Assembly: GCA_964551445.1 (NCBI GenBank)
Contig: CAZKCG010000012.1
Span: forward strand, 41,423-105,422
Length of the DNA stretch: 64,000 bases
Reading direction: 5' to 3'
DNA from: DAOPXV01 sp964551445
GTDB lineage: Bacteria; Muiribacteriota; UBA9980
Within the stretch, counting starts at the first letter, position 1. The number at the start of each line of letters is the position of its first letter. Below are positions 16,309 to 25,262 of this stretch, one piece after another. The notes beneath the pieces were generated by a model. The model searched no databases, had not been told where the DNA came from, and was given only the letters and a program-made list of their open reading frames with translations. Made by a program: the position numbers and the translations under genes.

Positions 16309-16332
16309 CTTCCTTATGCGGAAAAATTTTAT

Positions 16333-17589
16333 ATGAAAGAAAACACCCTCGAAAATAAAATATTGGGAATGGAACCCGAATACGGGCGCTGGGCTCTTGT
16401 CGCGTTCGGAAGCGTCATCTTCTTCTTTATCGGAACCATCTATTCCTGGAGCATTTTCCGGGGCCCGATACAGAAATTATACGGCGCGACCGCGACCGAA
16501 AGCGGGGCACCCTATATGCTTTTTTTCGCCATTCAGGCTTTTTCCATGCCGTTTTTAGGCCCCTTCATAGATAAGATCCATCCGCGGCGCGTGATCCTTT
16601 TAAACGGCGCCATTATGAGCGCCGGCCTCATACTCTCGTCCTTCGCCGAAAACATATATCAGTTCACCGCCGCGTTCAGCTTCATCTTCGGATTCGGAGC
16701 TACCGCGGTTTACGCCACCCCGATCGCCGTCGCAACGAAATGGTTCCCTGACCGGAAAGGTCTGGCCATTGGCCTGACGTTATTCGGCATGGGCCTTGCG
16801 CCTCTTGTAATGGCGCCGCTCGCGGTTAAATTCGTCGCGAAGTGGGGAGTTCTGATGACCTTTAGAATTCTCGGCGCGGCGTTTCTGGTCATAGCCGTCA
16901 CGCTTTCGCTGCCGATAAAATATCCGCCGCCCGGCTGGACGCCGAAAGGCTGGGTCCCGAAAGAAAATTCGCACTCGACGCCGAACACGCTTGAATTCAC
17001 GCGCGGTGAAATGATAAAAACTCCGGCCTTTTTTGCCCTCTGGATATGCTTTATGATCTCCTCTGGGATCGGGCTGACCGTAATTGGAATGACGAACCAG
17101 GCGGCCGTTGAAATAATTAAAATGAGCCCCGAATCGGCCGCGTTCGCGATATCGATATTCGCGATTTTCAACGGGCTGGGAAGGCCCGCGTGGGGCTATA
17201 TAGTGGACCGTCTCCGTCCGCGCCTGGCTATCACCATATCATTTACGATGACCTTTCTCGCGTCGCTCGCCATGGCTTTCGCCCGTGAAAACAGCATAGC
17301 AGTATTCGCCGTCGCGATCCCGACGATCTGGTTCTGTTACGGCGGCTGGCTTTCGATAGCGCCGTCCGTTACCGCCAACTTTTTCGGCCTGAAAAACTCC
17401 AGCCAGAATTACGGCATCGTATTCACGGGTTTCGGAATAGCGGCTGTCGTCGGAAACACCATTTCAGGAAAGATAAAAGATATTTACGGCGATTACATCT
17501 ATGTTTTCTATATCATACCATTCGCCGCCGCGGCCGGCATAATCATCGCCAACCTCTTTTTAAAACAACCAAATAAAAAGGCGCAATAA
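16333..17589 (+). CDS. MFS transporter, oxalate/formate antiporter family
   Basis: 418 residues with 12 predicted transmembrane helices and a central loop at about 200-230. The N-terminal YGRWALVAFGSVIFFFIGTIYSWSIF is typical of the OFA family (oxalate:formate antiporter-like), as are GFGATAVYATPIAVATKWFPDRKGLA (residues 118-143) and GLGRPAWGYIVDR. OFA members exchange small carboxylates; the substrate cannot be read. It starts 24 nt after dnaB without a clear ribosome site, so it may be read from the dnaB transcript. Repeat-rich sequence begins right after its stop. Confidence 0.85.
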   Translation: MKENTLENKILGMEPEYGRWALVAFGSVIFFFIGTIYSWSIFRGPIQKLYGATATESGAPYMLFFAIQAFSMPFLGPFIDKIHPRRVILLNGAIMSAGLILSSFAENIYQFTAAFSFIFGFGATAVYATPIAVATKWFPDRKGLAIGLTLFGMGLAPLVMAPLAVKFVAKWGVLMTFRILGAAFLVIAVTLSLPIKYPPPGWTPKGWVPKENSHSTPNTLEFTRGEMIKTPAFFALWICFMISSGIGLTVIGMTNQAAVEIIKMSPESAAFAISIFAIFNGLGRPAWGYIVDRLRPRLAITISFTMTFLASLAMAFARENSIAVFAVAIPTIWFCYGGWLSIAPSVTANFFGLKNSSQNYGIVFTGFGIAAVVGNTISGKIKDIYGDYIYVFYIIPFAAAAGIIIANLFLKQPNKKAQ

Positions 17590-17606
17590 TTTTTTTCGCG
17601 GGAAGC

Positions 17607-17638
17607 CGCTTCTCGCCATCCATGGCTTCAGCGGCACT
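17607..17638 (+). repeat. Partial copy of dispersed intergenic repeat
   Basis: This 32-nt stretch, CGCTTCTCGCCATCCATGGC followed by TTCAGCGGCACT, matches the minus-strand reading of the repeat at 42953-43075 with three differences. Confidence 0.7.
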
Positions 17639-17707
17639 TCCCACATCCTGTGGGTCGCGCGAGGCATTAATTTTCATAACCGTTACAATATATATTCCAT
17701 GAATTTG

Positions 17708-17830
17708 CGCCTCTTGCCTCTCAGCGGCTCTCGCCACGTCGGCTCACGCCATCCCTGGCTCCGCCGACACTTGCGCCTCAGGCGCATCGTCCTTGGGCTC
17801 CGCCGCTTCCGAGACATCCCGCTAAAAAAA
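17708..17830 (+). repeat. Dispersed intergenic repeat, copy A
   Basis: About 123 nt that align, on the opposite strand, with 42953-43075. Hand alignment gives about 80% identity with one single-base gap. Shared blocks include CTTGCCTCTCAGCGGCTC, the palindrome GCGCCTCAGGCGC and GCCGCTTCCGAGACATCCC, then an A-run. No reading frame is preserved between the copies. Confidence 0.8.
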
Positions 17831-17910
17831 TATTGCTCTTTTATGTCCTGGCTTTATTTTATTTACAAGCAATATTAAAAAGTTCAAAATCATATATGAA
17901 TTTATACGAA

Positions 17911-17953
17911 AAAAGCAAAGGCGTTCCGTAAATTATGGAACGCCTTTGCTTTT
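17911..17953. terminator. Bidirectional terminator
   Basis: A 17-bp perfect stem (17911-17927 with 17937-17953) around the core AAGGCGTTCC/GGAACGCCTT, loop GTAAATTAT. T-runs exist in both directions, so it can stop the MFS transcript and the leftward NMO-family transcript. Confidence 0.93.
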
Positions 17954-17991
17954 ATATCAGCTATATTTAGTTTTTTATTTGAAAAGCCGGT

Positions 17992-19206
17992 CTATATTAT
18001 TCTTCCGTATAAAAGCTTTTTATTCATGTCGACGACGTCCTTCGCGGGAATGTTCGGATACGCCACTTTTTGAATATAGTTTATGTTCTCGGAAGTGAAG
18101 ACTATTCCGTCATCGACGTTTCCGGCGTTGGCGGTCTCTTCGAGCCTGTGGAAGATACACATCGGATGTCTGTATTCCTTGACGTATTTGAGACAGAAGT
18201 TATACGACATACATTCGGTATTGCAGCGGTCGATGAATTCGGTCTTATGTTCCTTGCCGGTTTCAAGGCGGTGCTTGACCGTTGCTTTAAAGCGGTAAAC
18301 GCCGGTATCGTCCAGTTCAAAATATTTCTCGATGAAGGCATTCTTAATGGCCGAACCGATCATTCCCTTGACGGGACTTTCGAAGAATATCCTGTTCTTA
18401 GCCTCGAACTGCATCTTTTTCCAGTTATCGTGGGCGTTGGATTCCTTCGCGATCGTGTAAATAAGGCAATGACAGAGATAATCGGCGCCATCGTCGATGA
18501 TGGCCTGCATATTGTCCTCGTTTATGCCGCCGGCGGCCGCGAGTTCAGGTATGTGATATTTTTTGCGGTATTCTTCCTTATTATTGGTCATGTCCGTTAT
18601 AAACGCTTCGATCTCCGCTTCCGGAGCGTTCTTTCCGAGAACATGAGAAGCCAGATATTTATTAAAGCGGACACGCGTCAATTTAACGAGTTCTTGAGTT
18701 GAGATGAAACTTTTTATTGAACTGAAACCTATATGGCCTCCGCAGCCCGAACCTTCGAGAACTATTCTTTTAACTACTCCGCTCTGAAGAACCCTCAGAG
18801 CCAGTGAAGGATGAGCTACTTTCGGTATCATTTCGATATGTATATCTTCATAGTCGCCGGTGCGGTTCAATACCTGCGAATCATAGCCCGCTGCGAGAAC
18901 TATGAAATTACCACCGCACTCCTGGACGGTTTTAGCGGCAAGATGAAAGTCCTTGGCCACGTACATAAGGTTGACGCCGATCTCGCCGTCGGGAGAGATC
19001 TCGCGCGCGATATGCATTTCATGGCGCAGCTCTTCGGGCGTCAGGCCCGCTCCGCCGAGAGTAGCGATAATACCCTGTTTAGCTATGGTTCCAGCCAGTT
19101 CGCCAGTTGTTATCCTGACGGCTGCGCCTTCCTGCCAGAGCCTCACGTTCTTATTCTTTAAAGGCTGTCCTGCATTCCCGTTATTGTTTTCTTCTTTTAA
19201 GGTCAT
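17992..19206 (-). CDS. Nitronate monooxygenase-family flavoprotein
   Basis: 404 residues of the NMO / 2-nitropropane dioxygenase type FMN TIM-barrel. The start GELAGTIAKQGIIATLGGAGLTPEEL, the phosphate-binding EGSGCGGHIGF (about 150-160) and the later IPELAAAGGINEDNMQAIIDDGADYL are family motifs. A C-terminal extension of about 120 residues contains a cysteine set (CNTECMSYNFC, HPMC) that could bind a metal or cluster, which simple NMOs lack. The family includes nitronate oxidases and FabK enoyl reductases, and the exact reaction cannot be fixed. It lies 26 nt behind a secreted-protein gene whose promoter probably drives both. Confidence 0.8.
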   Translation of the reverse strand: MTLKEENNNGNAGQPLKNKNVRLWQEGAAVRITTGELAGTIAKQGIIATLGGAGLTPEELRHEMHIAREISPDGEIGVNLMYVAKDFHLAAKTVQECGGNFIVLAAGYDSQVLNRTGDYEDIHIEMIPKVAHPSLALRVLQSGVVKRIVLEGSGCGGHIGFSSIKSFISTQELVKLTRVRFNKYLASHVLGKNAPEAEIEAFITDMTNNKEEYRKKYHIPELAAAGGINEDNMQAIIDDGADYLCHCLIYTIAKESNAHDNWKKMQFEAKNRIFFESPVKGMIGSAIKNAFIEKYFELDDTGVYRFKATVKHRLETGKEHKTEFIDRCNTECMSYNFCLKYVKEYRHPMCIFHRLEETANAGNVDDGIVFTSENINYIQKVAYPNIPAKDVVDMNKKLLYGRII

Positions 19207-19232
19207 GATTTTAGAATCTTTCCAGCGAGAAT

Positions 19233-20000
19233 TTACTTCTCGAGTTTTTTTTGCGCAAGGTCATGCGCCCACTTTATATCTTCTTTTTTACCTTCAGGGA
19301 GGTTATGAGCGATAATTATTATGACGGGATATTTATCTATGAAATAATAGTTGTCGTCTCTGAAAAACGATGATATCGAGCTTTTAACCTGTGTTTTGAC
19401 ACCGTCAAAAGAACCTTTCGCGGCTTCGGAGAATTCAAGCGTGACCATTCCGAAATCGAGGTCTTTTTCATCTTTTTTATATGTCATTATGTTGACCGAT
19501 ATTGCATTAAGGCTGTCAGCGAGATTTTTAACCTCGGGAAAAAGCCTTTCAGCTATTTTTTTCATTTCTTCCTTATTGTCGTATAGAACAGGATTTTCTT
19601 TGAAAGGAAGAGTGATCTTGGCCGATTTTTGAACGAGCGAAACGCCGTAACCCATTTCTTCCGGCTTTAAAACAAAATCTTTCGCGGAGATGCCCGAGGA
19701 CTTAACTTCAGCCGCGACCGGGGTTTTAGGCTGTTCGACGGGCGGGGCCACCTGAACCGGAGCGGTTGACGCGGCCGCGTCAGGCGCGATCTTAACTTCG
19801 GCCGTAGTAACTGAAACTGGTTGAGCCGGAGGAACGCTGACATTTACGGGAGTAGTTGCCTGATCTGGAACGATCGTGTTTACAACAGGAGGCGGCGGAA
19901 CCACCGATACGGGCGCCGTATTCTGGGCGAGCGCGCCATGGTTCGATAACAGCATCGCTGCGGCTATGGATATAAAAATATTACTTTTTTTAAAAGACAT
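19233..20000 (-). CDS. Secreted Pro/Val-rich hypothetical protein
   Basis: 255 residues. A clear signal peptide ends at GALA-QNT (about residue 25). Residues about 30-100 are a Pro/Val/Thr-rich linker (VVPPPPVVNTIVPDQATTPV). The C-terminal domain (about 105-255) is mixed alpha/beta, with VKNLADSLNAISVNIMTYKKDEKD and SSFFRDDNYYFIDKYPVIIIIAHN. I do not recognise a family. A good AGGTT-type ribosome site (CGGAGGTTAACTACAATG) precedes the ATG. Confidence 0.7.
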   Translation of the reverse strand: MSFKKSNIFISIAAAMLLSNHGALAQNTAPVSVVPPPPVVNTIVPDQATTPVNVSVPPAQPVSVTTAEVKIAPDAAASTAPVQVAPPVEQPKTPVAAEVKSSGISAKDFVLKPEEMGYGVSLVQKSAKITLPFKENPVLYDNKEEMKKIAERLFPEVKNLADSLNAISVNIMTYKKDEKDLDFGMVTLEFSEAAKGSFDGVKTQVKSSISSFFRDDNYYFIDKYPVIIIIAHNLPEGKKEDIKWAHDLAQKKLEK

Positions 20001-20044
20001 TGTAGTTAACCTCCGAAAAAATCAGCTTCTTCATGTTTCAGAAG

Positions 20045-20073
20045 ATTATATATTTAAAAGCTTAAATTGTCAA
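20045..20073 (-). promoter_or_regulatory. Consensus sigma-70-type promoter (leftward)
   Basis: On the minus strand, TTGACA (20068-20073), exactly 17 bp, TATAAT (20045-20050): a full match to the sigma-70 consensus. It drives the secreted-protein and NMO-family genes. Confidence 0.92.
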
Positions 20074-20120
20074 GAAAAATTATATGCAAACGGGGCATAG
20101 ACCTATTTAAAGTTAAGAGT

Positions 20121-20729
20121 TCACGGCAGGTCAGCGTTAAGTTTGCCGACGGTATAAATCCCTTTTTCAATGAAAAGTTTTGATATCGAACATGTGTCGT
20201 ACCTGAAACTCCAGAATTTATCAAGACCTATACCTAACGCGTTCAAAATTATAGCATTAATAACGAGTCTGTGCGTTACAAATGCGATAGTTTCAATACC
20301 GCCGCCTGATACAACCTCGTTGAAAAATTCATGCGCGCGCGAGGCGACCTCCGAAACGCTTTCGCCGTCTGGAAAAGTAAAATCGGCGGGAAATTTCCGC
20401 CACTTTTCAAATTCCATCGGAAACTTTTCAATGACATCTGAAACTTTCATTCCTTCCCAGACCCCGCAATTAATGTCATTTAATCTATCCGTAACCACGG
20501 CCTGATCCGAACGGCTCTCGCGGACTATCAACTCGGCCGTACGCCGAACCCTCAGAAGCGGCCCGCAATATACCCGGTCAAGAGTGATCCCTTTAAATTT
20601 CGACGCCAGTTCAGCCGCCGCAGTTTCACCCGAAGCGGAAAGCGGGACGTCAATAATGCCTTTAAAAAGATGGGGCTCATGAATGCCTTCATCAACCGGA
20701 GCGTGCCTTATCAGATAGATCGTTTTCAC
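20121..20729 (-). CDS. Histidine phosphatase (phosphoglycerate mutase-like)
   Basis: 202 residues from a GTG start. The catalytic motif is YLIRHAPVDEG (RHG-type motif with Ala), with the second His region as FVTHRLVINAI and the VYCGPLLRVRRTAELI segment that carries the conserved Arg. This superfamily covers phosphoglycerate mutases, alpha-ribazole phosphatase CobC and others. CobC is a possibility, given the B12-type enzyme in the window, but this is weak. It is the last gene of the trxB operon, 11 nt behind the flavoprotein gene. Confidence 0.85.
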   Translation of the reverse strand: MKTIYLIRHAPVDEGIHEPHLFKGIIDVPLSASGETAAAELASKFKGITLDRVYCGPLLRVRRTAELIVRESRSDQAVVTDRLNDINCGVWEGMKVSDVIEKFPMEFEKWRKFPADFTFPDGESVSEVASRAHEFFNEVVSGGGIETIAFVTHRLVINAIILNALGIGLDKFWSFRYDTCSISKLFIEKGIYTVGKLNADLP

Positions 20730-20740
20730 TTTGGCGGCCT

Positions 20741-21289
20741 TTAAAGAAATTTTCGGCCGGCCTGAAACGCCTTCGCCATAAGAGCGTTGTTCTTGAGCGC
20801 ATCGCCTTTGTCGACAAGACCGGCCGCCGCGACCTCGCTTATAACGCTCATTTTATTGAATTTGAAAAAATCGGCGAGCACGATCCCCGTTATTTTGGTC
20901 ATCTCAATATCAGCCGCGCCGCAGGCCACCGCAAAGGAACCTGTCTTGCCGGCAAGCGAAGACTCATAATTAGCGTCCAGAAAAGCGAAGCAGCGGTCCA
21001 TAAAAAGTTTCATCTGCGCTGAAACGCAGTTCCAGTAAACCGGCGAACCGAGAACTATGCCGTCGGCTTTTGAAACCCTTTCATATATCTCGCCCATCTG
21101 ATCATCGATCGGGCACTTCGCGCCTGTTTTACATACCATACACGAAGCACAGGGTTTTATATCGAAATCCGAAATATATATTTTACCGATGGTCCCGCCC
21201 GACGACCTGACGCCTGACAATATCTCATCCACGAGAATGTCAGTATTTCCGTTGACGCGCGGCGAACCCACGATACCAAGAACATGCAT
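20741..21289 (-). CDS. Flavodoxin-like NAD(P)H:FMN reductase / iron-sulfur flavoprotein
   Basis: 182 residues. The start VLGIVGSPRVNGNTDILVDEIL binds FMN phosphate. KPCASCMVCKTGAKCPIDDQM (about 47-67, written here in parts CASCMVC and CPIDD) has the compact Cys motif of the iron-sulfur flavoprotein family. GIVLGSPVYWNCVSAQMKLFMDR is the second FMN loop. Such proteins transfer electrons between thioredoxin or ferredoxin pools and other acceptors. It is placed between an M42 peptidase and a phosphatase in the trxB operon, which fits redox balance work. Confidence 0.85.
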   Translation of the reverse strand: MHVLGIVGSPRVNGNTDILVDEILSGVRSSGGTIGKIYISDFDIKPCASCMVCKTGAKCPIDDQMGEIYERVSKADGIVLGSPVYWNCVSAQMKLFMDRCFAFLDANYESSLAGKTGSFAVACGAADIEMTKITGIVLADFFKFNKMSVISEVAAAGLVDKGDALKNNALMAKAFQAGRKFL

Positions 21290-21307
21290 AATAAACCTCC
21301 GTTAATA

Positions 21308-22414
21308 TTAGAAAGAATCGACTATTCCGGGTGTCAACTTTTTAACCAGCGCGGTCACGAGTTTAACTGTATTTTCTATATCATTGACATCAATAAGCCC
21401 GTTATGGCTGTGGATATATCTGACCGGTATTCCTAAAACGATCGTCGGAACGCCTTCAAGCGCAAGATGGACCGAGCCGGCGTCCGTTCCGCCGGTGGAT
21501 CTGACGGCGCACTGTACCTTTAGTTTTTCAGAAGCAGCCGTCTTTCTTATGAAATCGACCAAACGGTGATTGGCGATCATAGTCGGATCGAAAAGGCGCA
21601 GCTGAGGGCCGCAGCCGATCTTTCCCTGGGCCGGATAAGCGGTCTCGTTATTAGGCGTATCGTCGGCGGGCGGCGTATCTATAACGATAGCCAGATCCGG
21701 TTTTATCTTATAAGCGGAAGTTTTCGCGCCGCGAAGGCCGCTTTCTTCCTGGGACGACCCGACCCCGATAATATCGATATCCTTGTTAAGACTTGCCGTT
21801 TCTTTCATTATCGATATCATTGAAGTAACTCCGGCGCGGTTGTCAAAGGCTTTTCCCGAGTATAGCGTTTCGCCGTTCAACTGCATGAAATCAGAAAAGG
21901 GCATGATCGGGCATCCAAGATCTATCTTGTATTTATTTAATATTTCCTCGCCGGAAGAGGCGCCGATATCGATATAAAGCGCGTCAATTTTAGGGGTCTT
22001 CGATCTTTCGTCGTCGCTCATCATATGCGGCGGTTTCATTCCGATTATACCATGTACAAGACGGCCCTCGGTATTTCTTATGAGCACGCGCTGGGACGGA
22101 AGCGTCTGGGTCGACCAGCCTCCGAGCGGTATGAATTTCAAAAAGCCTGAAGCCATTATCCCGCGAACCATAAAACCTATCTCGTCAATATGAGTGAATA
22201 TTCCGACCTTTCTGATACTTGAATTATTCCTGCGTTTCGGCCCGGTCTTTTTGTGGTGGCATATTATTGAATTCATACGGTCGGTCTCAAACGAACATAC
22301 GCCTGAAAGATGGCCTTTTACTATTTTATGTATATCGTCTTCGAAGCCGGTAACGCCAAAAGCGGTGGAAAGCTCCTTAAGAGTTTCGGCGGTCGTGTGT
22401 TTGCTTTTTCTCAT
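21308..22414 (-). CDS. M42-family aminopeptidase
   Basis: 368 residues. Metal and catalytic motifs of M42 (glutamyl aminopeptidase, FrvX/TET type) are all visible: FTHIDEIGFM, the YSGKAFDNRAGV stretch with its metal-bridging Asp, GSSQEESGLRGA (catalytic Glu pair), VIDT, TGGTDAGSVHLA and PVRYIHSHNG. These enzymes form dodecamers that remove N-terminal residues from peptides, a common trait of peptide-eating anaerobes. TAAGGAG precedes the ATG. It lies 22 nt behind trxB. Confidence 0.93.
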   Translation of the reverse strand: MRKSKHTTAETLKELSTAFGVTGFEDDIHKIVKGHLSGVCSFETDRMNSIICHHKKTGPKRRNNSSIRKVGIFTHIDEIGFMVRGIMASGFLKFIPLGGWSTQTLPSQRVLIRNTEGRLVHGIIGMKPPHMMSDDERSKTPKIDALYIDIGASSGEEILNKYKIDLGCPIMPFSDFMQLNGETLYSGKAFDNRAGVTSMISIMKETASLNKDIDIIGVGSSQEESGLRGAKTSAYKIKPDLAIVIDTPPADDTPNNETAYPAQGKIGCGPQLRLFDPTMIANHRLVDFIRKTAASEKLKVQCAVRSTGGTDAGSVHLALEGVPTIVLGIPVRYIHSHNGLIDVNDIENTVKLVTALVKKLTPGIVDSF

Positions 22415-22436
22415 GGTAAAAATTTCTCCTTAAAAA

Positions 22437-23390
22437 TTATTTATTGTTCAAATGATCGATATAATGGTAAGCCATCCAGGCGGAGGTAGCGCCGTCGGCG
22501 CATGAAACGACTATCTGCTTGAAGTTGTCGGCCCGGGCGTCGCCCGCGCAAAAAAGCCCTTCGATCTTCGTTTTTCCTTTTCCGTCCGTTACGACATAAC
22601 CTTCTTCATTTAATATGGAAAGAAGCTTCGGGCTGTTTTTAACGATCTGGGTGTTGGGAGATAATCCGACAAAAATAAATATACCGTCAACCGTAAATGT
22701 TTTTTCTTCATTCGTAACGACGTTTTTAACGCTCACGCCCTCCACATATTCTTCGCCTTTAATATTTGTGACGACGGTATTCCAGACGACCTCTATTTTG
22801 GGGTTGGCAAGGATCCTGTCCACGTAGACCTTTTCGCCTCTGAATTTATCTCTTCTATGGATAAGGTATATTTTAGAAACAAAATTGGTTAAGAACAACG
22901 CTTCAGTTAGAGCCGAGTCTCCGCCGCCGACGACCACTATTTCCTTGTTCCGGTAAAGCGCGCCGTCGCATGTGGCGCAGTAGGAAACGCCTCTTCCGGA
23001 TAACTTTTCCTCGTTCGGAGCACCGAGCCTTTTTGGAACGTTTCCGTTCGCGAGAATGACCGCTTTTGAAATGATCGGGCCCTCCTTCGAATCACATATC
23101 TCGGTGTGGAACATGTGGTCGACTATCTCGATATTTTTCGCCTCGCACATCGTCCTTATCTTAAGGCCGAATCTCAATGCCTGTTTTTCCATTCGATCGA
23201 TAAGTTCAGGCCCCTGTACGGCGTCCGGAAAACCCGGATAGTTCTCGACGTCGTATGTCGTCATGACCTGGCCGCCAAGTATTCCTTTTTCGATCAGAAT
23301 GGAGTCCTGGCCTCCGCGCGCCGCGTAAAGGCCGGCGGTAAGACCGGCGGGACCGCCGCCGATTATCAAAAGATCCGTTTTAATTGTCAT
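22437..23390 (-). CDS. trxB: Thioredoxin-disulfide reductase
   Basis: 317 residues. FAD motif LLIIGGGPAGLTAGLYAARG, active-site CATC in GVSYCATCDGA, NADPH motif VVGGGDSALTEA, and the final FCAGDARADNFKQIVVSCADG are standard. It reduces thioredoxin using NADPH and FAD. AAAGGAGAG precedes the ATG by 7 nt. It heads a four-gene minus-strand operon. Confidence 0.97.
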   Translation of the reverse strand: MTIKTDLLIIGGGPAGLTAGLYAARGGQDSILIEKGILGGQVMTTYDVENYPGFPDAVQGPELIDRMEKQALRFGLKIRTMCEAKNIEIVDHMFHTEICDSKEGPIISKAVILANGNVPKRLGAPNEEKLSGRGVSYCATCDGALYRNKEIVVVGGGDSALTEALFLTNFVSKIYLIHRRDKFRGEKVYVDRILANPKIEVVWNTVVTNIKGEEYVEGVSVKNVVTNEEKTFTVDGIFIFVGLSPNTQIVKNSPKLLSILNEEGYVVTDGKGKTKIEGLFCAGDARADNFKQIVVSCADGATSAWMAYHYIDHLNNK

Positions 23391-23500
23391 TTCAAAAACT
23401 CTCCTTTATTGCACATTTTTTATTTTTAATAATAGATTTGACATTTCTTTCACTCCGCGCTTCAGACCGATTTTAAATTTATTAAAACGCGTTCGTATTG

Positions 23501-23529
23501 ATTTTATCACAACACACGAAAAAATTCAA
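23501..23529 (-). promoter_or_regulatory. Promoter of trxB operon
   Basis: Minus strand TTGAAT (23524-23529), 17 bp, TAAAAT (23501-23506), about 110 nt before the trxB ATG. Confidence 0.65.
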
Positions 23530-23610
23530 ATCGTAAAAATATAATATTCGAATAAACTTATACTCAAACGGCGAATTAAAAACATTGGTTTCACTCAAGA
23601 GCCGAACGGC

Positions 23611-23639
23611 TTGACAAAAAAATCAAAAAAATGTATAAT
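23611..23639 (+). promoter_or_regulatory. Consensus sigma-70-type promoter (rightward)
   Basis: TTGACA (23611-23616), 17 bp of mostly A, TATAAT (23634-23639): a full consensus match, leaving a leader of about 38 nt before the beta-barrel-like gene. Confidence 0.93.
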
Positions 23640-23683
23640 AATTTTAATTAAAAAAATACTATGTTTAAGGAGATATCTTTAAA

Positions 23684-24520
23684 ATGAAAATCAAAGGTTT
23701 AGTGATCGCGCTCTTAGCGGTAATGCTCTTAACGAACTTCGCGTTCGCCCGTGACGGAAAATTCGCTCACAACCCCGAACTAACCGTTTTCAGCAGCAAA
23801 CTGAACGGAAATCTCAACCTCAATAACACGAATTTCGGTTTAAAGACAGATTTCCAGGACAACAAAGTAAGCGGCTTCGGTTCGAAAACATCCGTCGGCT
23901 TCGGCTGGCTCTTCAACATCGGAAAACTTTCCGATATTTACGCTCACTACGAACAGCTTAAAAGCTCGGGCCGCCTTAACGTGACGGCTGCCGGTAAAGC
24001 CGTGGTTTCCCTCAACGGCCAGAACTTCGTCACGAACGCGGCAGGCCAGGCCGTTATCGACGCCGACCTCAAAATAGACTGCTTCGACCTTCTCGGCGCC
24101 CGCGAACTCACCAAAGGCGAGAACGGTTACATAGACTTCATTTACGGCTTCAAAATAATGAAAGCCACTCTCGACGCGGTTGACGCGAATAACATAGCGA
24201 ACAGAGCGAACTATTCGCTCACGCTGCCACTTCCGAATTTCGGTTTCCGCGGCTTCCATAAATTCAACTCCAGCTGGGGTTTCTACGGCCAGTTCTCAGG
24301 CTTCTCTCTCAACAAAAGCGGAAAGACGGGAACATTGCGCGACATGGACCTCGGCTTCGAATACGCTTTAAAATGCAAAAGCTCCTGCGAATCGACATGC
24401 AGGACCGAATGGTTCGTCCGCCTCGGCTACAAAGACCAGTACCTCAAAGGCAAAGACGAAAACAACGAACTCGTGCTTGAATATAAAGGACCGGTCCTTA
24501 AGGTCATAGGCAGGTTCTAA
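23684..24520 (+). CDS. Small outer-membrane beta-barrel-like protein
   Basis: 278 residues with a clear signal peptide (LLTNFAFA-RDG, cleavage about residue 22). The rest is made of alternating amphipathic strands with turns (SVGFGWLFNIGKLSDIYAHY; NYSLTLPLPNFGFRGFHKF; WFVRLGYKDQYLKG) and ends in VIGRF, the terminal Phe used by outer-membrane barrels. A Cys-containing loop (KCKSSCESTCRTEW) sits near the end. I do not recognise the family. AAGGAGATATC precedes the ATG. A full-consensus promoter and its own terminator make it a strongly expressed single-gene unit. Confidence 0.72.
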   Translation: MKIKGLVIALLAVMLLTNFAFARDGKFAHNPELTVFSSKLNGNLNLNNTNFGLKTDFQDNKVSGFGSKTSVGFGWLFNIGKLSDIYAHYEQLKSSGRLNVTAAGKAVVSLNGQNFVTNAAGQAVIDADLKIDCFDLLGARELTKGENGYIDFIYGFKIMKATLDAVDANNIANRANYSLTLPLPNFGFRGFHKFNSSWGFYGQFSGFSLNKSGKTGTLRDMDLGFEYALKCKSSCESTCRTEWFVRLGYKDQYLKGKDENNELVLEYKGPVLKVIGRF

Positions 24521-24553
24521 TTAAAAAGTCTTAACATAAAAAAGATAATTTAT

Positions 24554-24590
24554 AAAGAATGCTGCCTGATACGGGCGGCATTCTTTATTT
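24554..24590 (+). terminator. Terminator after beta-barrel-like gene
   Basis: AAAGAATGCTGCC (24554-24566) pairs with GGCGGCATTCTTT (24574-24586, one G-U), then TTTATTT. The next gene's start lies only 9 nt beyond. Confidence 0.88.
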
Positions 24591-24599
24591 GTGAATATT

Positions 24600-25262
24600 A
24601 TGATAAAATTCAAAAAAGTTTCCAAATCATACAAAACCTCTGAAGGCGAAAGAAAGATACTCGACGGACTTTGCGCCGATATCCCGGCCGGTTCCATAGC
24701 CGCCATAACGGGCCCCTCCGGCTCCGGAAAATCAACATTTCTCCATCTGGCCGGGATCTTAGACACTCCGGATTCCGGAACCGTCGAAGTGGCCGGAATC
24801 GACGCGGCTTCGCTTTCGGCCGCGGAAACTCTGGCTTTCAGAAATAAAAAGATAGGCTTCGTTTTTCAGCACCATTTTCTGATACCCGAACTTTCCGTCT
24901 GGCAGAACATAGCGTTCCCCGCCATGATAAACGAAGGCGCATTCACGGATGAACTGAAGCTGCGCGCATTCGAGATCATCGAATTTTTAAGGCTTTCAAA
25001 GGTCGCCGAAAGTTATCCCGAAAAACTTTCCGGCGGCGAATCGCAGCGCACGGCGATAGCGCGCGCGATCTTTAACGGCCCCGAAATATTGATCATGGAC
25101 GAACCGACCGGAAGCCTCGATCATGAACTGAAAAGTGAAGTGATAAAGCTCATTTCAACGCTCAACCGCGCTTCTTCCACGACTATCGTGATAGCCACGC
25201 ACGACGAAGCGGTCAGGAACTGCTGTTCTTTCGTTCTGAATCTGAGCGATATCAGCGGCTAA
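24600..25262 (+). CDS. LolD/MacB-type ABC transporter ATPase
   Basis: 220 residues from ATG 24600 (a GTG at 24591 is in frame but overlaps the terminator tail). Walker A is GPSGSGKST, the Q-loop is GFVFQHHFLIPELSVWQNIAFP, the signature is KLSGGESQRTAIARA, Walker B is ILIMDEPTGSLD, and the switch His is in IATHDE. The Q-loop/LIPEL pattern and length fit LolD, which powers lipoprotein release to the outer membrane, but MacB- or FtsE-like roles are also possible. No permease gene (LolC/E type) is next to it, and no ribosome site is visible. Its last 11 bases overlap the convergent HD gene. Confidence 0.85.
   Translation: MIKFKKVSKSYKTSEGERKILDGLCADIPAGSIAAITGPSGSGKSTFLHLAGILDTPDSGTVEVAGIDAASLSAAETLAFRNKKIGFVFQHHFLIPELSVWQNIAFPAMINEGAFTDELKLRAFEIIEFLRLSKVAESYPEKLSGGESQRTAIARAIFNGPEILIMDEPTGSLDHELKSEVIKLISTLNRASSTTIVIATHDEAVRNCCSFVLNLSDISG

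Larger units (their letters stand above)
17590..17910. other. GC-rich intergenic stretch with repeats
   Basis: This 320-nt gap between the MFS gene and the convergent NMO-family gene holds no convincing gene. It contains two copies or part-copies of a dispersed repeat, and a small CCCACA-TCC-TGTGGG hairpin at 17640-17654. Confidence 0.7.

Noticed and set aside
18070..18702. Long rightward open frame opposite the NMO-family gene
   Set aside because: It is antisense to a recognised enzyme, with no family match, promoter or ribosome site.
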